Positions 58,726 through 64,000 of a stretch of 64,000 bases of DNA are shown here, one piece after another; the first letter of the stretch is position 1; every line of letters starts with the position of its first letter. The position numbers and the translations under genes were made by a program. The DNA comes from Actinernus sp. WN-2022. Taxonomy: Eukaryota > Cnidaria > Anthozoa > Actiniaria > Actinernidae. The notes beneath the pieces are model-generated. The model worked only from the letters and a program-made list of their open reading frames with translations. It searched no databases and was not told where the DNA came from. The stretch covers positions 15,839,524 to 15,903,523 of the forward strand of contig JAOWCC010001501.1 in assembly GCA_030867875.1 (NCBI GenBank), given 5' to 3'.

Positions 58726-59403
58726 CTCTCTGCCGAACTACATTAAATTATCACCTTCAGTATCAACTTTTAAAACTGCTCTAAAAACCTATCTTTTCAA
58801 GAAAATATACATGTAGTAACATTTTTTATTACATCTAATTATTCTTATCCATGGCCTTTTTATCCATCCGTGTACAGTGTTGTTAGTATACACATATTTA
58901 GTATTTTTTGTATTTTTAGCATTTTAGCATTACAACTAATTATTTTTATCTAAATGTATTAAGTAATTCGTAGTAATATTTATTTAGCATTTTTCTAGAA
59001 GGAAATTTTCATCATATAAGCGCATTGTGATTTTTAAATGCGCCATAAGAACATTGTTATCATTATTTATTTATTTTAGAATTTTTTTATTAACATTTTC
59101 CCAAAGGATACAACAATCACAAATACTACATAAAGATACAAACAAAATCTAGTTCTATTACATGACTTATGTCTTAAAAAACAATATAATATGTTCGATT
59201 AATTCCTAGTAACCGGAGGCTCATAATAATTGAGAACAAATTAATTTAAATACAAAGTAATTTTCCCCACTTAAAATAATGAAAAGATAACTTGGACTTC
59301 TCTCTTGCAATGTGAAACTCTAAGTCTCTAATTGATTTTACATTATTTAGGAAGAGCTGTAAAGTTGGTGTTACCTTATGGTATCTGCAATAATAATCTA
59401 TCG

Positions 59404-59625
59404 CTACCCTAACAAAATTAGGTGATTAATAATATAAAAATGTTCTTTATCATAAATTCCAAACATAATATCGAATTTGGAGAAGAAAAGAACATTAAAA
59501 CTAAGTGTACGCATCCATGAAACTATTTCTTTCCAATAACCCCGAGATGTGTTACACTCGTAAAAAATATGGCACAAGGTTTCTTCTTTATCACTACAAA
59601 AAGTACACATTGGAGAATCAACCAT
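59404..59625 (-). pseudogene. LINE ORF2: C-terminal Cys-rich segment
   Basis: CTFCSDKEETLCHIFYEC followed by W matches the C-x-x-C...H...C motif near the end of L1/Tx1 ORF2 proteins. Confidence 0.8.
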
Positions 59626-60150
59626 TTTAATTTTAAATAATCTGGAGTTAGAATAATGACACCATGCAATAATTTAAATTTAAATTCTCTAGTTTTAGTA
59701 TCAATTGCAACTTTAAAGGGGCAAGTGTATATGTCTTTCCAATTAAAACTATTGTTGGGAAAAACTTCAAGATATTTCTTTTGAGCTGTTGGAACACTAT
59801 GATTTTCTAATTTTGATTCTAATAAAACCAGTACAGTTTCTTAGAAGTAACCGATTGAAGAGTATAGGAATTATCATTATAGAATATTAATATTTCATCA
59901 GTACTCTCTGAAATTGTTACAGGAATCAATCATTTAATAATCTTTCGCCAATTTTCGGGTAAAGCATCGATAATTCTCATAATCAACCACATTTCCTTAG
60001 AGGAAAAACCAAGGGAAAATAATTGATTCCAGGTTAGAAAATATCCATTCCTAAGAAGATCCCGAACCTAGACAGAAGATTTCGATTGTAAACAGATTTA
60101 CCGTTTATTTGAATATATCTATTATTCCAGATAATCTCGTTTAAAATATC

Positions 60151-60471
60151 TTAAACAGGAGTAGAATTGGTAAGATCAGCCCACGCTTCTAAACATTCAT
60201 GATAGAAAAAGGGTAAAGTGAGTGAGAGTAGTTTTACTTCGAAGTTACAATAAAACAAAAATATACCCCCTACACTATTTAGATATAAGTTGGCAAAAAG
60301 TTTCCATGTAGATGTATACGATATATCACATAACTTTTTAATACATACTATTCTCTGTACTGCAATCATTGTAAAGATATCGGGAACTTTTAAACCCCCT
60401 CGTTCAATATCATTAAAGATTACCTGCCGTTTAATCTTTCCTTCTTCTTTCTTTTCTTCTTTCCTTAACAT
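60151..60471 (-). pseudogene. LINE ORF2: thumb/C-terminal part
   Basis: DIERGGLKVPDIFTMIAVQR is typical of L1/Tx1 ORF2 after the reverse transcriptase (GGL-x-x-P-D). Stops separate it from the parts on either side. Confidence 0.8.
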
Positions 60472-60711
60472 AAAAAATCAAACAAAACTTTATTCATATC
60501 GTTCATCAATTCCTTGTTATCTTCCATAATTCCAGCTCGAAAAAGGATCTTCGGTAATACAAAAGACTTAAAAATCTGATTCCTCCCCAGCAAAGTTAAA
60601 CCACGTCATTTCCATGACGCAATAAGAGATTTAATAGCGTGTAAAACATTGTCATGGTTGAGTTTCTTTTGTAATTTACGATCATTTGTAAAGTGAATAC
60701 CAAGAATTATC

Positions 60712-61130
60712 TCACTTACGTAATTCCTTGACGTTCAAATCTTTTGCTAATATTCCTATTTCTCCAAGACACAGTACTTCCGTTTTAGAGTCGTTTAAAT
60801 TGAGACCAGAGCATCTTTTGAAGGCTTTTATTATTTCCAAAATTGAAAAGTAAGAATCCTTATCGTTTACAAAAATTGTTAAGTCATCCGCAAAAGCGGT
60901 GCAACGGAATTCATGCTTCATAACTGGAATACCTTTAAAATCTGTACTCGATCGAATACGTGTAAGTAGGGTTTCCATAACTAAAATAAACAATAAGGGA
61001 GCCAAAGGATCACCCTGGCGTACACCCGAACTAACATGAAAATGGTTAGTTGCGAAGCCGATGTTTAGAACACAGCTTGTTATATTTGTATAAAAGACTT
61101 CTACCCATCGAATAAAATCTGGACCAAAAT
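60712..61130 (-). pseudogene. LINE ORF2: second half of reverse transcriptase with FADD box
   Basis: It contains GVRQGDPLAPLLFILVMETL and FRCTAFADDLTIF; FADD is the catalytic pair of aspartates. GLNLNDSKTEVLCLG follows. It is in another frame from the upstream part. Confidence 0.88.
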
Positions 61131-61206
61131 TAAATTAAGCTTTTCAAAGTTCTAAGCAAATATTTTCTATTTATACTGTCAAATGCTTTTTCAAAATCAA
61201 TTGCAA

Positions 61207-62355
61207 CTAAAAGACCATTAACATTATTTTTCTTTGTAAAATTAACAAATCATCAATAGAACGGACAGCATCAAAAATTGATCTACCTTTAACAAAAGCC
61301 AATTGATCTGAACCAATTATTATCGGTAGAATATTATCTAGGCGCCTTGCAATCACCTTTGATGCAATTTTAGAATCTACATTTATGAGAGATATTGGTC
61401 GCCAATTTGTAATGAGTCTTCTATCTTTGTCTTTCTTTTCAATGAGTTTAATTATAGCCTGTCTTTGTGTAACTGAAAGTTCGCCGTACAAAAAGGAGTA
61501 ATTAAAACAATCAACTAATTGGTCGCTTACCAAGTTCCAAAAAGTTTTATAGAACTCCGTCGTTAGTCCATCATTTCCTGGTGATTTATTGTTTTTAAAA
61601 CAATTTAGAGCATTATAACATTCCCCTTTTGTAATCTTCCCTTCGCCAGAATCATCATTTACGTTTTTCGCCGAGTACAAATTAGAATAATATTTCTGAA
61701 TTTCATTCATAATTTTCTTAATGTCTGTAATCTTTTTCTTATCTCCATCTACAAGCTGACGGACGCAACTTGTTCTCCTCTTTGTATTTTCTAAATTTAA
61801 GAAGAAAATATTATTTTTCTCGCCTTGCTCGAACCATTGAACTCTTGAGCGAATGATCGAACCCCTAGTTACATACTCAATCTCCTTAATATATTCACTT
61901 TGGAATCTCTCAAGATCTTCCATATTTTTAGAACTAGGACAAAGAGATAATTGTTCTTGATGATATTTCAATTGCTCTTCTATCTCTGATAATCGATTTC
62001 TTCTTTTCCTTGCTACTTCTTTTGAAAAGCTTATCGTTTCTTTTCTTATCTTTAAGATATCCCATAATACTGTTTTATCTTGAATCTCCTTAAATTCCTC
62101 AAGCCATTCTGGATAATAATTAGAGATTAATTTAATATAATCTGAATTTTCTAATAAACTGCAATTAAATTTCCAGAAAGAGGGGCCGAGTTCTTGATTT
62201 TTTAAAGAATTGATATTTATTTGGATAGCAGAATGATCAGACTTAATTGCAGTAATATTATCCACTGATTCTACATCCTCCTGCAAAACATCGCTAATAA
62301 GCCAGTAATCTAAACCTCGTTGTATAATCGGCTTTTTTTGTCTCCAAGTAAACAA
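61207..62355 (-). pseudogene. LINE ORF2: endonuclease end and first half of reverse transcriptase
   Basis: A 382-codon frame with SDHSAI (endonuclease), RSRVQWFEQGEKNNIFFLNL, NNKSPGNDGLTTEFYKTFW, NWRPISLINVDSKIASKVI and DQLAFVKGRSIFDA, in the order found in L1/Tx1 proteins. The frame is lost just before the VAIDFEKAFDS catalytic strand, which is readable at 61165-61203. Confidence 0.9.
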
Positions 62356-62437
62356 TTTTTTTTACGGGTTCCGTACTCTCCAAATATCAATTAGATCATT
62401 ATTAAGCATCATATTATTATTATTATTATTATTATTA

Positions 62438-62628
62438 TTGTCAATGGATCGAAAGTGACCTTAGTAAATACAGGCTCATGACCAAACCAATTTAACAAAA
62501 GAACGTTTTAATTAAAGTAACTCAAATTTGAATGCGTCGAGAGTGGGCTAAACTAAAACTTGTTAATTTATTATATGTTTCTCCTAAAGTAGAATTTTGT
62601 CTAACATCGTAAGATCCCTTTTTTTAAC
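62438..62628. mobile_element. Right arm, outer part, of the inverted-repeat element
   Basis: It is the reverse complement of 51561-51742, for example tcaatggatcgaaag and tctaacatcgtaagatc. It directly continues the arm broken at 56330. Confidence 0.82.
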
Positions 62629-63087
62629 ATGACATCGAGTAATTTTCGAGCAGCTCTCAAACTTGCGAATATATCGGTTTTCTCAATTTGTCATAAAACC
62701 ATGCAGATGAACAATGAAAGATTGGAATTCACTTCCCCAGTCAGTTATAATTGCTTCTTCACTGGACTCCTTTCGAGCCCAGCTTCAAGCTATATAGACT
62801 ATTGACTCTTTTTTGTCATGGCACTGTTCGTACTTATAAACACATAATCTAACGTCATGTACATATATATGTAGTATGGACACCCAATTAATTCCACCAA
62901 CAGAGCCGTCAAGCTTGACGTTGTTGGTTATTTGGAAGATGGAGAAGGAGAAGAGGAAATTTGGAAGAAGGAGAAAAAGAAGAAGACGTTTTCTCTGGCG
63001 AAAGGCGGTTAGCATGCCTTTATCAACAAAAATACAATTCAGTGCTTTGCTTCTTTTCTTAAAAGAAATTCTCAGGTAAGAGATGCC
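62629..63087. other. Spacer before the GPCR gene
   Basis: No gene seen. A Lys/Arg-rich plus-strand frame (62876-63079) comes from a purine-rich ggaagaaggagaaaaagaag tract and is probably not coding. Confidence 0.45.
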
Positions 63088-64000
63088 CTATCCATCATTG
63101 TATACAAAATTGGTCGCAGCGACCGTGTTTCGTCTCCGGAAGATCTGGCGAACAGCATATCGCATTCTTTCGTTCTTCCAACAGTATATAAATGGGTTTA
63201 TACAACCATTCAACAGAATCAAACAGTGAAACAATCCAAATATGAGCCTTGCTTTCGCTCGGTTGCCCGGCACACCACTCTTGTAAATTCCAAGGTTTAT
63301 TAACGCCGGAAGGTAGCAAATGAGAAGTAGGATCGAAATGTATAGAACGGTTCGGGAGCGGTTTTTGGAGCGTTTGGCGTCGGCGTCGCTACCATTATTC
63401 ACACGAGCACCATTTAGTGACAGAGCTGCAGTAGTGGCGGCGATCTGTATTCTGTGTCTTCGAGCTTCAAGTACAAGTCTAATGTTAATGTACGGAATGA
63501 GTATTAAGCAAACCATAAAAACGGTCATCGTGATAATGTAGGTAGCTACCGAAACTAATCCTCCCAATATTGCAATGGGAAGAAGGAATGAAACGGTCCA
63601 TGAGACATGTACCACTACTGCACATATCACTACACGATTGAATGTAACGATGATAGCATAGCGTAGACCGTGGAACACCGCTATGTAACGATCAATGCTG
63701 ATCAAAGTGATGCTGAGCAAAGATGATCCTGTAGACCATACAATAGAGGACACAAATATCGGCTTCAAGTGACAAAGAAATGTAGATTGTTGCAGCTTGA
63801 GTATTTCTGTGGTAAAGAGTAACGGTTGGACGAGTACACCAGAAAGGAAGTCCGCGACTGCTAGGCTGATGAGAAAAATATTTGATGAAGTGCGAAGTCG
63901 ATGATCTTTAACAAACGCTATGAAGATTACAAGGTTGCCACACACTGTCCCTAACGCTATCAGAGTGCTAACGATACAAACTGAAATCGTAACTGGGAAA
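63088..64000 (-). CDS. Class A (rhodopsin-like) G-protein-coupled receptor, partial
   Basis: A seven-helix receptor passing an extracellular signal to G proteins at the plasma membrane. The minus-strand frame is open to the window edge and stops at 63088-63090; at least 303 residues without an intron. Seen in order: TM1 with GNLVIF, TM2 with LAVADF, the Cys before TM3 (STFLCHLKP), SIDRYIAV at the end of TM3, TM4 to TM5, a basic third inner loop (DAKRSKNRSR), TM6 with LLLICYLPALIN, TM7 with NPFIYCW, and a short basic tail. No Cys is visible in the short loop between TM4 and TM5, so the usual disulfide to TM3 seems absent; melanocortin, cannabinoid and S1P-type receptors share that trait. TM6 has CYLP in place of CWxP. 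The ligand cannot be told. The start codon and N-terminus lie beyond the window. Confidence 0.9.
   Translation of the reverse strand, partial: FPVTISVCIVSTLIALGTVCGNLVIFIAFVKDHRLRTSSNIFLISLAVADFLSGVLVQPLLFTTEILKLQQSTFLCHLKPIFVSSIVWSTGSSLLSITLISIDRYIAVFHGLRYAIIVTFNRVVICAVVVHVSWTVSFLLPIAILGGLVSVATYIITMTVFMVCLILIPYINIRLVLEARRHRIQIAATTAALSLNGARVNNGSDADAKRSKNRSRTVLYISILLLICYLPALINLGIYKSGVPGNRAKARLIFGLFHCLILLNGCINPFIYCWKNERMRYAVRQIFRRRNTVAATNFVYNDG

Larger units (their letters stand above)
56331..59070 (+). mobile_element. 5'-truncated L2/Rex-type LINE, rearranged inside
   Basis: It begins with reverse-transcriptase C-terminal sequence (YDHITPVLKGLHWLPIDSRI) and ends with a non-coding tail (gcgccataagaacattgtta, then att repeats). 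With the minus-strand LINE nested in its att tail, the whole insertion spans 56331-62437 and is flanked by ttgtc at 56326-56330 and 62438-62442. Confidence 0.78.
59071..62405 (-). mobile_element. L1/Tx1-like LINE, 5'-truncated in the endonuclease domain
   Basis: Read on the minus strand it starts within the C-terminal part of the endonuclease (DLIDIWRVRNP, FTW, SDHSAI), runs through a full reverse transcriptase and a C-terminal Cys-His segment, and ends near 59075 with an A-rich tail. Several frameshifts and stops make it inactive. It sits in the att tail of the plus-strand LINE. Confidence 0.85.

Noticed and set aside
62876..63079. Basic 67-codon frame downstream of the GPCR
   Set aside because: It comes from a purine-rich simple tract (ggaagaaggagaaaa); composition alone explains it.

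Overview
This is a window of an animal nuclear genome. Genes are split by GT-AG introns, and the DNA between exons is full of terminal-inverted-repeat (TIR) elements, LINE fragments, tRNA-derived SINEs and satellites. The invertebrate form of the main gene and the density of short TIR elements suggest a marine invertebrate, most likely an anthozoan cnidarian such as a stony coral. That assignment is an inference; no marker gene settles it.

Positions 169-44847 (+) hold the 3' part of one large gene, a cation-independent mannose-6-phosphate receptor (IGF2R family). I traced 24 coding exons by hand. Every splice phase is compatible, and together they give 3480 nt (1159 residues and a stop). They encode seven complete luminal MRH repeats, a final half repeat, one transmembrane helix and a cytoplasmic tail of about 68 residues with a Tyr-based YQKI signal and a C-terminal acidic DDDLL signal. 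The 5' end of the gene lies before the window. In two exons (E12 and E21) the 3' splice site plus the first part of the exon has been copied in tandem. At E21 there are seven acceptors, all of which keep the reading frame.

The introns carry several TE families: TTAA-flanked elements (one with a THAP-domain ORF, two long fold-backs), TA-flanked MITEs, a MITE whose end has expanded into a higher-order satellite in intron 7, a MITE whose TIRs each contain TGACGTCA, and tRNA-derived SINEs, one with a long microsatellite tail.

Positions 44848-63087 have no recognisable host gene. They contain a 158-bp tandem repeat, a LINE 3' end with an 11-bp target duplication (50507-51149), and a large inverted-repeat element (about 51561-62628). 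Its right arm is split by a 6.1-kb nest of a plus-strand LINE and a minus-strand L1/Tx1-like LINE.

Positions 63088-64000 (-) hold most of a class A GPCR, open at the window edge. The two host genes are unrelated in function and converge tail to tail.
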